64,000 nt of DNA from PALSA-505 sp963699015 (lineage in GTDB: Bacteria; Actinomycetota; Actinomycetes; Streptosporangiales; Streptosporangiaceae), in the NCBI GenBank assembly GCA_963699015.1, contig CAVOSX010000005.1, positions 248,001 to 312,000 of the forward strand, given 5' to 3'. Shown here one piece after another: positions 1 through 7,738 of this stretch (position 1 is its first letter; each line of letters starts with the position of its first letter). Both the position numbers and the translations under genes were made by a program. Below the pieces are notes generated by a model. That model saw nothing but the letters and a program-made list of their open reading frames with translations, was not told the origin of the DNA and searched no databases.

Positions 1-1
1 C

Positions 2-589
2 CGGGACCGCCGCGAAACACTGGCCAGCCTGTCACGGCGCAATGACCAGCTCCTGGCCCTGGTGCGGTCGTTCGGTGCGGCCATCGAGAAGGCCGAGACC
101 AGCGAGGTATCGGTTTACCCCGAGTTGCGGCGGGGGCGGGAGGAGAAGGTCCGCTGGTATCGCGGCACGATACGGACCAGGCTGACCGTTGCCGATCTGG
201 CCGTGGTCGGCGAGCTGGTCGGCCGGATCTCCGATATCGAACTGTGTGTCATAGCCGGGCCGTGGTGGGAGCTGCGGCCCGATTCCCCCGTCCACCGCGA
301 GGCCCGGGTGAGCGCCGCGCGCGATGCCGTCACCCGGGCGGCCGAGTACGCGGCGGCGGTCGGCAGCCGGCTGACTGGCCTGGTCGAGCTGGCCGACACG
401 GACCTGGGCGGCGGAGGCCACCCGGCGCGGATGGTCGCTGCCGCGCGTGCCGCCCCGGCGTACGAGGCGGAGGAGGCTCCCGCCGTGATCGACATGGAGC
501 CCGAAACGCAGGTCGTGCAGGCCAGCGTGGAGGCACGGTTCACGATGACGCAGCCCGCGTCGCTGCAGGGTGGCGACCCGGCCCGATAA
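2..589 (+). CDS. SIMPL-domain (DUF541) protein, 5' partial
   Basis: The frame is open from the left edge, so the N-terminus, including any signal peptide, lies outside the window. The visible part starts RDRRETLASLSRRNDQLL and contains EKAETSEVSVYPE followed by DIELCVIAGPWWEL. This is the pattern of SIMPL/DUF541 proteins, which are periplasmic or cell-surface proteins linked to oxidative stress or signalling. The segment with REARVSAARDAVTRAAEYA matches the conserved helix of the family, and the tail carries the usual repeated beta-strand QVVQASVEARFTM. The biochemical role of the family is poorly known. The gene ends 71 bases before the next start and reads in the same direction. Confidence 0.8.
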   Translation, partial: RDRRETLASLSRRNDQLLALVRSFGAAIEKAETSEVSVYPELRRGREEKVRWYRGTIRTRLTVADLAVVGELVGRISDIELCVIAGPWWELRPDSPVHREARVSAARDAVTRAAEYAAAVGSRLTGLVELADTDLGGGGHPARMVAAARAAPAYEAEEAPAVIDMEPETQVVQASVEARFTMTQPASLQGGDPAR

Positions 590-660
590 GGCGGAGCGTT
601 TGTATCGCCGTAGCGACGCGAATGCTCCTCGCTGACGGGAGCACCCTGCGGGCGGCGGGG

Positions 661-1890
661 ATGTGCGAGGCTGCTCGGGTGCTGGTCCTGGCGGTCGTGA
701 GCGCGCTGGCCGCGGTGGCGTGGCTGTACCTGCTCATCGGTCACGGCGGCTACTGGCTGACCGGACAGCGGCTGCCGCCGGCGAGCACGGCCCCGGCCGC
801 ATGGCCGCCGGTCAGCGCGGTGATGCCGGCCCGGGACGAGGCCACGATGCTGCCGGTCACGCTGCCTGCGCTGCTGGACCAGGACTACCCGGGTGACTTC
901 GAGGTGATCCTCGTCGACGACGGCAGCGCGGACGGCACGGCCGAGGTGGCCGAGCGCCTGGGCCTCGGCACCCGGCGCGGCCTGCGGGTCATCGCGGGCA
1001 GCCCGCCTCCGCCGGCGTGGGCCGGCAAGGTATGGGCGATGGCACAGGGTGCGGAGCAGGCCGGCCGCGCGGGCTACCTGCTGTTCACCGATGCCGACAT
1101 CGCCTGCTCGGCCGGGACGCTGACCGCGCTCGTCGCCGCCGCGGAGGGCGACGACCGGGACCTGGTCTCCCAGATGGCCCTGCTGCGCGCCGAATCGTTC
1201 TGGGAGCGGGCGATCGTCCCCGCCTTCGTGTACTTCTTCGCCCAGCTCTATCCGTTCCGGCGGGTCAATCGCCCCGGCGCGCGCACGGCGGCCGCGGCCG
1301 GCGGCTGCATGCTGGTCCGCCGCCGCGCCCTGGACGCGTCCGGCGGGCTGGCCGGCATCCGAGGCGCCCGTATCGATGACGTGGCCCTCGGCCGCCAGCT
1401 CAAGCGGCGCCACGGCGGTCGCTGCTGGCTGGGACTGACGACCGGGGTCAGCAGCGTGCGGCCGTATCCCGGACTGGCCGGCCTGTGGCACATGATCGCG
1501 CGCAGCGCCTACCTCCAGCTGCGCTACTCGCCTGTGCTGCTCGCCGGGACGATCGCCGGCCTGGCGTGGCTGTACGCGCTGCCGCCCGCCGCCGCACTGG
1601 CCGGGATCGCGGCCCTGGCCCTGGGCGGCGGCGCCGCGGCGGCCTGGTGCGCCGGGGCCGGGCTGGCGGGCTGGGCGCTGATGGCGGTCAGCTTCGTGCC
1701 GATGCTGCGGCTCTACCGGCTGTCGGTGCTGCGCGCGCCCTGCCTGCCGCTGATCGCCGCGCTGTACGCCGCGATGACCCTCGACTCGGCCCGGCGGCAC
1801 TACGCCGGCCAGGGCGGACAGTGGAAGGGCCGGGTCAGCCCGGCTGGCTCGCGGCCACCGCCGCCTCGACGATCCGGCCTACGGCGATGA
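661..1890 (+). CDS. hpnB: Hopanoid-associated family 2 glycosyltransferase (HpnB-like)
   Basis: This is a 409-residue GT-A glycosyltransferase. An N-terminal membrane helix (about residues 5-25) is followed by the family 2 nucleotide-sugar core: VSAVMPARDEA, DDGSADG near residue 85, DADI near 143 and IDDVALG near 238. Three or four hydrophobic segments follow, including a long alanine/glycine-rich pair near residues 290-345. The stretch PPAWAGKVWAMAQGAEQA and overall layout match HpnB proteins found in hopanoid clusters, although the hexosyl acceptor is not established. No other hopanoid gene is visible here. ATG 661 is chosen; ATG 622 is in frame and would add 13 residues. The 3' end overlaps the convergent amidase gene by 56 bases. 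Confidence 0.83.
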   Translation: MCEAARVLVLAVVSALAAVAWLYLLIGHGGYWLTGQRLPPASTAPAAWPPVSAVMPARDEATMLPVTLPALLDQDYPGDFEVILVDDGSADGTAEVAERLGLGTRRGLRVIAGSPPPPAWAGKVWAMAQGAEQAGRAGYLLFTDADIACSAGTLTALVAAAEGDDRDLVSQMALLRAESFWERAIVPAFVYFFAQLYPFRRVNRPGARTAAAAGGCMLVRRRALDASGGLAGIRGARIDDVALGRQLKRRHGGRCWLGLTTGVSSVRPYPGLAGLWHMIARSAYLQLRYSPVLLAGTIAGLAWLYALPPAAALAGIAALALGGGAAAAWCAGAGLAGWALMAVSFVPMLRLYRLSVLRAPCLPLIAALYAAMTLDSARRHYAGQGGQWKGRVSPAGSRPPPPRRSGLRR

Positions 1891-2965
1891 GCAGTTCCTC
1901 GCCGCCGCTGGGCCCGACGAGCTGAAGCGAGGCCGGAAAATTCTTCCGAACGGGCACGGGCAGCGCAAGCGCCGGAAGGCCGGTCACGTTGACCGGCGCG
2001 GTGAGCGTGGTCAGCCCTGACCCGCGCTGGCCGATCGGCGGCGGGGCGGTGGCCAGCGTGGGCAGCGCGAGGACGGGAAACCGGCGCAGCCAGCCCGCCA
2101 GCTGCTCGCGCAGCGCGCAGGCCCGGCTGCGGGCCGCGGCCAGATCGGCGTCGCCCAGCTCCGCCCCGGCCGCCATGCTGCGCTGGTTTCCTGCGGACAG
2201 CCGGCCCACGTCGGCGAGCAGGTGGGTGTTCGAGAGGTACCCCTCCCGGGTGATCAGGATCCCCGCGACGTCCAGGGCCGCCCCGAAGTCCACGTCCGTG
2301 ACCGGTTCGGTGCCGAACCCCGCCGCGGCCAGCGCCGCGTCGACGGCCGCGTCGATCTCGGGGCTGATCGGCATGGCGGGGTGCTGCGGGCGCAGCCGGC
2401 CGACAGTCATGGGGCCGTCGTAGGCCGGGACCGTGAAACCGGGCTCGAGCAGGCGCATGCCGAGCTCGACCGCGGCGACGTCCCGGCCGAGCGGGCCCAC
2501 CGTGTCCAGGGAAGGGGCGAGCGGGTACACGCCAGCGGCCGGGATCCGGCCCCAGGTGGTCTTCAGGCCGGCGATCCCGCAGCAGGCGGCCGGAATCCGC
2601 ACCGAGCCCCCGGTGTCGGTGCCGTAGCCGACGTCCGCCTCGCCGGTCGCGACCGCGACCGCCGAGCCGCTGGACGATCCGCCGGGGAGCAGCCGGGGGT
2701 CCAGCGGGTTCACCGGGGTGCCCGACCAGGTGTTCACGCCGTGGGCCGACCAGCACAGCTCGGTCAGGTTGGTCTTGCCGACGATCCTGGCGCCGAGCCG
2801 GCGGGCGGTGCTGACCACGGGAGCGTCGGCTGCCGCCGGCCCGGCGCGCTCGGCGATCACCGGGCAGCCGACGGTCGTCGGCAGGCCTGCCACGTCGATG
2901 CAGTCCTTGACCGCGAGCCGGGGACCGTCACCGGGCGCGTTCAGGCGGATCAGCCACGTCGTCAT
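1835..2965 (-). CDS. Amidase signature family enzyme
   Basis: This 376-residue protein has the complete Ser-cisSer-Lys machinery of the amidase signature family. Lys20 lies in RLAVKD, the glycine/serine loop GGSSSGSA covers residues 95-102, and the nucleophile Ser121 lies in GTDTGGSVRIPA. The family hydrolyses amides and includes the GatA subunit of tRNA amidotransferase. This protein is shorter than GatA (about 490) and has no GatB or GatC neighbour, so a small-molecule amidase is more likely. The substrate cannot be read from the sequence. The start ATG at 2965 gives an N-terminus that reaches the catalytic lysine at residue 20, which is early for the family, so a short upstream extension is possible. 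The gene lies 46 bases downstream of the PH-domain gene on the same strand and converges on hpnB. Confidence 0.85.
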   Translation of the reverse strand: MTTWLIRLNAPGDGPRLAVKDCIDVAGLPTTVGCPVIAERAGPAAADAPVVSTARRLGARIVGKTNLTELCWSAHGVNTWSGTPVNPLDPRLLPGGSSSGSAVAVATGEADVGYGTDTGGSVRIPAACCGIAGLKTTWGRIPAAGVYPLAPSLDTVGPLGRDVAAVELGMRLLEPGFTVPAYDGPMTVGRLRPQHPAMPISPEIDAAVDAALAAAGFGTEPVTDVDFGAALDVAGILITREGYLSNTHLLADVGRLSAGNQRSMAAGAELGDADLAAARSRACALREQLAGWLRRFPVLALPTLATAPPPIGQRGSGLTTLTAPVNVTGLPALALPVPVRKNFPASLQLVGPSGGEELLIAVGRIVEAAVAASQPG

Positions 2966-3010
2966 GACACCATCGTGGCCGGCCGCGAGCCCGCCGCGGC
3001 CCGGAGCCGC

Positions 3011-3553
3011 TCAGTCGTCGCTCAGATCTCCGCCGGTACCGCTCGGGAAGAGCAGCATGCACACCTCGAGGTAGAGCTGCTCCGGATAAGGCAGGTGGTC
3101 GACGTCGTTCAGCGCCTGGAACTGGCCCGCCGATTCCAGGTGGAGCTTGCCGAAGCCGAACACGCGGCCCTGGAAGCTGCGCTCGAAGACCACGTCGGTC
3201 ACTTTGGCCAGGGGCATCAGGTTGACCTTGCGGGTGATCAGGCCGCTGGTCTCGAGAAAGCGGTGTGACGTGACGACGAAATAGTTAGTCCACCATTGGA
3301 CGGCCTGGTAGGTGAAGTAGCCGAGATCTCCCAGGAAGAGCACCCAGATGAACAGCAGGGCCCAGCCGCTGTGCACGCCGACGAGGTCGGTTAGCACCCC
3401 GGCGAGGATGAGCCCGAGGGTCAGGAAGAGGATCGGGCGGATCAGCACGGCCGGGTGCTTGCGCACCAGGATGACCTTGTGCTCGTTGGGCAGCAGGTAC
3501 CGGTTGACCGTGACGGGTGCCTGCTCGTCGGCGGGAGTTATCAGGCTGCGCAC
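3011..3553 (-). CDS. Membrane protein with bacterial PH domain
   Basis: This 180-residue protein has two hydrophobic helices (about residues 40-60 and 65-85) followed by a bacterial PH-like domain of the YdbT/DUF304 type. The domain carries the usual FVVTSHRFLETSGLITRKVNLMP-type core, which starts near residue 92, and a VTDVVFERSFQGRVFGFGKL segment. The family is membrane-anchored and may bind lipid or membrane-protein partners; no catalytic residues are known. GTG 3553 is the likely start, because the preceding small gene stops at 3555 and leaves only one base between them, which implies translational coupling. The C-terminus ends in an acidic tail. Confidence 0.8.
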   Translation of the reverse strand: MRSLITPADEQAPVTVNRYLLPNEHKVILVRKHPAVLIRPILFLTLGLILAGVLTDLVGVHSGWALLFIWVLFLGDLGYFTYQAVQWWTNYFVVTSHRFLETSGLITRKVNLMPLAKVTDVVFERSFQGRVFGFGKLHLESAGQFQALNDVDHLPYPEQLYLEVCMLLFPSGTGGDLSDD

Positions 3554-3554
3554 G

Positions 3555-3713
3555 CTACAGGGACAGCGAGTTGACGAAGGTCGCTAGCGAGCGGCCGGCA
3601 TCGCCCAGTCCGTGGAAGGCACTGGTAATCAGGTGTCCCGCGCTGGCCGGCTCAGTGACCAGGTAGAACACCACGAAGATGACCGCCAGCCACATGATGG
3701 TCTTCTTTAGCAC
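3555..3713 (-). CDS. Small single-pass membrane protein (52 aa)
   Basis: This short gene reads VLKKTIMWLAVIFVVFYLV at its N-terminus, a positively charged start followed by one transmembrane helix. A polar tail follows with SAFHGLGDAGRSLATFVNSL, which looks amphipathic. The GTG start at 3713 has a good Shine-Dalgarno sequence, GGAGG, six bases upstream. The stop TAG at 3555-3557 is one base before the PH-domain gene, so the two probably form one operon. Small helices of this kind often accompany PH-domain genes in actinobacteria, but no function is established. Confidence 0.75.
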   Translation of the reverse strand: MLKKTIMWLAVIFVVFYLVTEPASAGHLITSAFHGLGDAGRSLATFVNSLSL

Positions 3714-4011
3714 CCTTCGCCTCCAGGGCATCCATGCAAGCGGGTTAACCGGCTAACCTAGCTTAGCCCACAGTCATTTTGCGGCCGAGCGTCCATTTTG
3801 CGGCCTGGCGTCGCTGAGCGTGGGGTATTCGGTCCGTCCTCACCTCCCGTGCTGGGGTTCGTACCCCCGCTGCGGTCGCCCTAACGGTGCCCCCCCGGTG
3901 GTTTCCGCCGGTAGCTTCGGCAGTGAGGGCACCGGCGGGCGCGATCACCGGACGCACGGGCCGCCGATCTGACACGATTCCGTGGTGACTGCCACACGGC
4001 CCTGGGTGGGG

Positions 4012-4509
4012 ATGACGATGACGGATCCGGCCGCCACCGATTTCGCCGTCATCGTCTACCGGGAGGAGGACACGTGGGAGGCGGAGCTGCTCCCGGTGGC
4101 CCTGACCGAGGACCTGAACGGCCTGATCCACGCGCTGAAACAGCAGCCGAGCGTGGGCGGGACAATCGGCCTGGCCGCGGTCGGCGACGATTTCTTCGTG
4201 GCCCTGCGGGTGGTCGGAACGCAGGTTTCGGTCTTCCTGTCCGACGTCACCGCGGCCGTGGACTGGACGCTGGCCCGGCAGGTGCTCGAGTACCTGGGGA
4301 TCCCGCTGCCCGAAGACGAGGAACTCGATCAGGTGCTCCCGGCCGGCGACTTGTCGATCTTCGCCGACCTCGGGGTAGACGAGATGGAGCTGGGCGCGCT
4401 GTCCGGCGACCTCGACCTGTTCCCCGATGAGGTGCTCGCCAGCCTGGCCGCCCGGCTGGGCTTCGGCCAGGCGATGGAGCGTGCCCTCGAGTCGGCGCTC
4501 GGGTCGTAG
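4012..4509 (+). CDS. tRNA adenosine deaminase-associated protein
   Basis: This protein of about 165 residues is highly acidic. It begins MTMTDPAATDFAVIVYREED and contains LPEDEELDQVLPAGDLSIFADLG. These features match the actinobacterial family named tRNA adenosine deaminase-associated protein, always encoded directly before tadA. Its role is not known; association with TadA is inferred from conserved gene order. ATG 4012 follows a GGGTGGGG stretch; GTG 3982 and ATG 4018 are alternative starts. The next gene starts 11 bases downstream, so the two are almost certainly co-transcribed. Confidence 0.87.
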   Translation: MTMTDPAATDFAVIVYREEDTWEAELLPVALTEDLNGLIHALKQQPSVGGTIGLAAVGDDFFVALRVVGTQVSVFLSDVTAAVDWTLARQVLEYLGIPLPEDEELDQVLPAGDLSIFADLGVDEMELGALSGDLDLFPDEVLASLAARLGFGQAMERALESALGS

Positions 4510-4520
4510 CCGGCGCGGTC

Positions 4521-5030
4521 ATGCCTGACCACGCCGGTCCGGGGTACGTCGCGGCCTTCGAGCCCGCGATGCGGCTCGCGCTGGCCGAGGCTGCCGCGGC
4601 CGGGCAGGCTGCGGCCGGGGCCGCCGCAGCCGACGTGCCGGTGGGCGCGGTGGTTCTTGATGCCTCCGGCACCCCGGTCGCCCGCGCCGGCAACCGGCGC
4701 GAGGCCACCGGCGATCCCACCGCTCACGCGGAGATGGAGGCGATCCGGCTGGCGGCAAGGGCCGTGGGCAGCCGGCGCCTGGACGGCTGCACGCTCGTCG
4801 TGACGTTGGAGCCGTGCACCATGTGCGCGGGCGCCGTGGTGCTGGCCCGGCTGGCGCGCCTGGTCTACGGCGCGGCCGACCCGAAGGCTGGGGCGGCGGG
4901 CTCCCTCTGGGACGTGCTTCGTGACCGGCGGCTCGGCCACACGCCTGAGGTCATCGGGGGTGTCCTCGGCGCAGAATGCGGCGCCCTGCTGCGGGAATTC
5001 TTCGCCGCCCGCCGCACTGCAGGACACTGA
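4521..5030 (+). CDS. tadA: tRNA-specific adenosine deaminase TadA
   Basis: This 169-residue cytidine-deaminase-fold enzyme converts adenosine-34 to inosine in the anticodon of tRNA-Arg(ACG). The zinc site is complete: His69 and the catalytic proton shuttle Glu71 in HAEME, and Cys99 and Cys102 in EPCTMC. The region ARLARLVYGAADPKAGAAGSL and the C-terminal ECGALLREFFAARR also fit TadA. An alanine-rich stretch (residues 20-38) slightly lengthens the first helix. It sits between its associated protein and tRNA-Ser, a common actinobacterial arrangement. ATG 4521 is the only sensible start. Confidence 0.93.
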   Translation: MPDHAGPGYVAAFEPAMRLALAEAAAAGQAAAGAAAADVPVGAVVLDASGTPVARAGNRREATGDPTAHAEMEAIRLAARAVGSRRLDGCTLVVTLEPCTMCAGAVVLARLARLVYGAADPKAGAAGSLWDVLRDRRLGHTPEVIGGVLGAECGALLREFFAARRTAGH

Positions 5031-5070
5031 CGCGCGCCTCACCGGCGCAACTGCGGGTATGCTCTGCCGC

Positions 5071-5160
5071 GGTGGAGTCGCCTAGTGGCCGAGGGCGCAC
5101 GCCTCGAAAGCGTGTGAGGGGGCAACCCCTCCGTGGGTTCAAATCCCACCTCCACCGCCA
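5071..5160 (+). tRNA. tRNA-Ser (anticodon CGA), CCA encoded
   Basis: The acceptor stem pairs GGTGGAG (5071-5077) with CTCCACC (5150-5156), followed by discriminator G5157 and an encoded CCA at 5158-5160. The anticodon loop contains CTCGAAA with anticodon CGA, which reads UCG. The long variable arm GGGGGCAACCCCT is typical of a class II serine tRNA, and the T arm contains GGTTCAAATCC. The 3' half, from the anticodon loop onwards, is duplicated at 9716. Anticodon-loop-to-3'-end duplications are the classic mark of integrative elements that use tRNA genes as attachment sites. Confidence 0.96.
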
Positions 5161-5390
5161 CTGACCTGCAAGAACACCGGCCTTTGCAGCTGACAGGCGC
5201 GCGCCTCGTGCTGCCCTTGTCTCATTTATTTGTCTCAGTTGCGAGCCGCGTGCCGTCTCACCGCCCGGCTCAGCCGTAGGCGTTTTGCCTGGTCACGGAC
5301 GCTCCGGACGCCCCTGAACAGAAGCACGCACGCCGCCGGGGCGTGCACCCTGCCGTTCCGGGCAGACCGGGACCGCCCGCGGTGAATCGG
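5103..5390 (+). repeat. tRNA-Ser 3' half plus downstream repeat, copy A (putative att)
   Basis: From the anticodon loop to position 5178 this matches 9716-9791 with one mismatch. The similarity continues, less exactly, through a motif with spaced TGTCTCA/GGCTCA words, then GCGAGCCGC, then a GC-rich hairpin built on GCACGC and GCGTGC (about 5324-5346). The same order recurs in copies B and C. I read these as attachment-site arms left by related integrative elements, but no integrase gene is present. Between 5391 and 5684 I see no gene. Confidence 0.75.
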
Positions 5391-5684
5391 GAAGACCGCG
5401 CGCCTACCCGTCGGCCTGCGTGATTGGCGACTCCTTGGCGATCACCAGTTCAGGCGTGCAGATCGAGGCTATCCACCTGGTCTCCCGCGCCGCCTATGGT
5501 GCCGGCACGCGCCGAACTCACCTTCATTCCACCGGCGCGCAGGGCCGGATTCTGGCGGGCGCCTGTCCCGGTTGGTGCCGGGCTGCCGGTACCGGAGCCG
5601 GCGGCCCTGTGCCGTCCCCAGCGCAGGCTGAACGAGGCGATATCGATCCGGCCGGCGATGCGGGCCCGGAGGTCGCTCAGCTGG

Positions 5685-6920
5685 TCACCCGGCCGGGCTG
5701 GTGAACGTCTCCGCCGTGTCGATCAGCGGTTCCGATCGCCGTTCCAGGCGGGGCGGCCCGGTGATAATGATGTGGTCCAGTGTTGAGGCAGGGCTGACGT
5801 CGCGCACGGTGTAGTGATTGATCTCGAATGGCAGGGAGTTGGAGCTGATGGCGTCGGGGCTGTCCTGGATGCCGAAATGCAGATGCGGACTTGTGCTGTT
5901 GCCGGTGCTGCCCACCTTTCCGATGGGCTGCCCCGTGCGCAGGCGCTGGCCGCGGCGGACCATGACCGAATGAGTTTGGAAGTGCTCGTAGACGGCGTAC
6001 AGGCCCGGCCCGATCCTCTCTACGACCTCATTGCCGCCGAAATCCCCGGGCTTCTGCACGGCGGCGGGGAGCGTGAACGGGGGCGTCTCGGGCCTGTTGT
6101 TGATGGCCCGGACCACGACGCCGTTCGCGACCGCGTAGACCGGTCTGCCGAAACCGAACCAGTCGCTGAGCTGCTTTCCGTCGCCGCGGAAAAGCGCGCC
6201 GTGGACCGCCTGGATCCAGTCGATGGCGAACATCTCCGGGGTGACGTAGGTCCCGTTGACTGCCAGCACCGCGCTGCGATGGGGTGAGGTGGGATCAGCG
6301 CAGCACCCTTGGGCATCAATCCAGTACCGCCCGCGCAGCGGCGGGGCGATCACTACCGGCGGCCGGCGGACGGTTCGCAGCACGGGGCCGTGCACAGTCG
6401 TGCTTGCGATCGCTGCCCGGAACTTCGCGTTGGGCGGGATCGTGTAGTCGATCCGGTTGGTCAGCTGCCGTGGCGCGTGCCGCCCGGCCCAGCGTGGCAG
6501 CACGACGTCAACCAGCGTCACCCTAGTCGCCGCGGCCGGGATGCGGGCCGCTGCTGGCGTCTCGGGAAAGAACCCGTGCGTGTGCTCGGCAAGCGTGCCG
6601 CCGGTGAGCCTCAGCAGCGTAGTTCGGCCGCTGCTGACGGTCAGCGACCTGAGCGTGGCCCCGGCCGTGAACGTGTTGGTGATCACCAGGTCGTAGTTGA
6701 CGTGCGTGCGGCCGTCGCTGCCGTAGACGAACCGCGGCGGGCCGGGAGCCGTCACCTGCAGCGCGGTTGTCTCCGGAAGCGGTCCCTCGTCGCCTATCTG
6801 CGGTGCCTGCTGCGCGCGATCCGTGCCGTGTCCGGCTGCCGCCTGAGCGCTGACCGCGCCCAGGCCGCCTGCCAGCAGCACGGCGCCTGCCCCCGCGCAA
6901 ATCCAGCGTCTGTTCATCAT
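5685..6920 (-). CDS. Secreted M23-family metallopeptidase, copy 1
   Basis: This 411-residue protein starts with MMNRRWICAGAGAVLL, a twin-arginine-free Sec signal peptide ending near VSAQAAA. A beta-rich immunoglobulin-like segment (about residues 50-150) precedes a LytM/M23 domain. Likely zinc and catalytic positions are His in SPHRSAVLAVNG, Asp234 in FAIDW, and His346 and His348 in SPHLHFGIQ. M23 enzymes cleave peptidoglycan cross-bridges or other peptides outside the cell. ATG 6920 is preceded by AAGGAG at good spacing, and a second ATG follows directly. A close paralogue lies upstream at 7739-8986. The two share the same signal peptide and about three quarters of their residues. Confidence 0.86.
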   Translation of the reverse strand: MMNRRWICAGAGAVLLAGGLGAVSAQAAAGHGTDRAQQAPQIGDEGPLPETTALQVTAPGPPRFVYGSDGRTHVNYDLVITNTFTAGATLRSLTVSSGRTTLLRLTGGTLAEHTHGFFPETPAAARIPAAATRVTLVDVVLPRWAGRHAPRQLTNRIDYTIPPNAKFRAAIASTTVHGPVLRTVRRPPVVIAPPLRGRYWIDAQGCCADPTSPHRSAVLAVNGTYVTPEMFAIDWIQAVHGALFRGDGKQLSDWFGFGRPVYAVANGVVVRAINNRPETPPFTLPAAVQKPGDFGGNEVVERIGPGLYAVYEHFQTHSVMVRRGQRLRTGQPIGKVGSTGNSTSPHLHFGIQDSPDAISSNSLPFEINHYTVRDVSPASTLDHIIITGPPRLERRSEPLIDTAETFTSPAG

Positions 6921-6939
6921 TGGTCTCCTTATCCGCGTT

Positions 6940-7240
6940 CTACTCCGCCCGGTACCAGGTCAGGGACGAGCCCGGCCCGGGCCGGGCACCGAGCACGAAC
7001 ACGACGATCGCTGTCAAGATGAGCACAATGCTGCCGATGAGCAGGCCGATGCCAATTGCTAGCAGGCCCGGGAAGGTCCGCATCAGCCGGCCGGCGAAGG
7101 CCACCGGGGCGACGCGGTGTTCATGGCCAGCACCCGGTAGGTGCCGTCGGTCACCGTCCACGACAGCGCCGGATGGCTGCTGCTCGTCCTGGCCACCCAG
7201 AACGACTGAGGCCCTGGCGGCGACGTGACGGTGCCGCCGT
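6940..7240 (-). pseudogene. Remnant of a small integral membrane protein, frameshifted
   Basis: The downstream part of this stretch encodes a clear transmembrane segment, GLLAIGIGLLIGSIVLIL, with a short polar tail ending WYRAE. The preceding segment only makes sense in another frame, where it reads QSFWVARTSSSHPALSW and then DGTYRVLAMN. That pattern is common in actinobacterial membrane proteins with a beta domain followed by two membrane helices. The frame change is near 7120. Only the C-terminal third of the protein survives. It ends 20 bases before the start of the first M23 peptidase, on the same strand. Confidence 0.5.
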
Positions 7241-7738
7241 GCTAAGCCGGCGCCGCGGATCGCGGCCAGCTCCCCGATCACCGGCACCCCCACGGCACCA
7301 CTCGCTTAACCATGGCATCGCCCTGGCACGATGCTTCCTGCCACCACCAGGCTCGCCGCCCCCGCCTCGTAATAGCTGCAATATCCGTCCGGGCGGCTTT
7401 CGCGTCAACCCGCCGGGCCCCGGCGGCACTTATTGTTCCGGCCACTCGCGCCGCTCCGGGCAGCTGTCAGGGTTCCGTCGCCGAAGATCACCGGCCCTTG
7501 CCGGCGTTCTTGGCGCGGTGGCGGATTCCAGGCGTGCGGGAACGGACGATCGCAATTGCAGCCGTCGGCCACCCCGGTGCTGGCACCCGGACCGGTCGCG
7601 GCGAATGCAGGCCAGTGAACGCGCGGCAGCCGCCGCGCCCGCAGGCCTTCCATGGGTGGATGCCGCGCTGCCTTCTTGGTTCATGCCCGCCAGGGTCCGC
7701 AGACGTCCAGGGGACGGATAGGCCGGGGCGTCATTCGG

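Noticed and set aside
115..1800. Very long minus-strand open frame of 561 codons opposite the SIMPL and hpnB genes
   Set aside because: It is an antisense shadow of GC-rich genes. It is highly enriched in Arg, Gly and Gln with no family pattern, and the sense frames are clearly real.
4056..5142. Several minus-strand frames opposite tadA
   Set aside because: They are shadows of tadA and its associated gene, with no starts or domain patterns.
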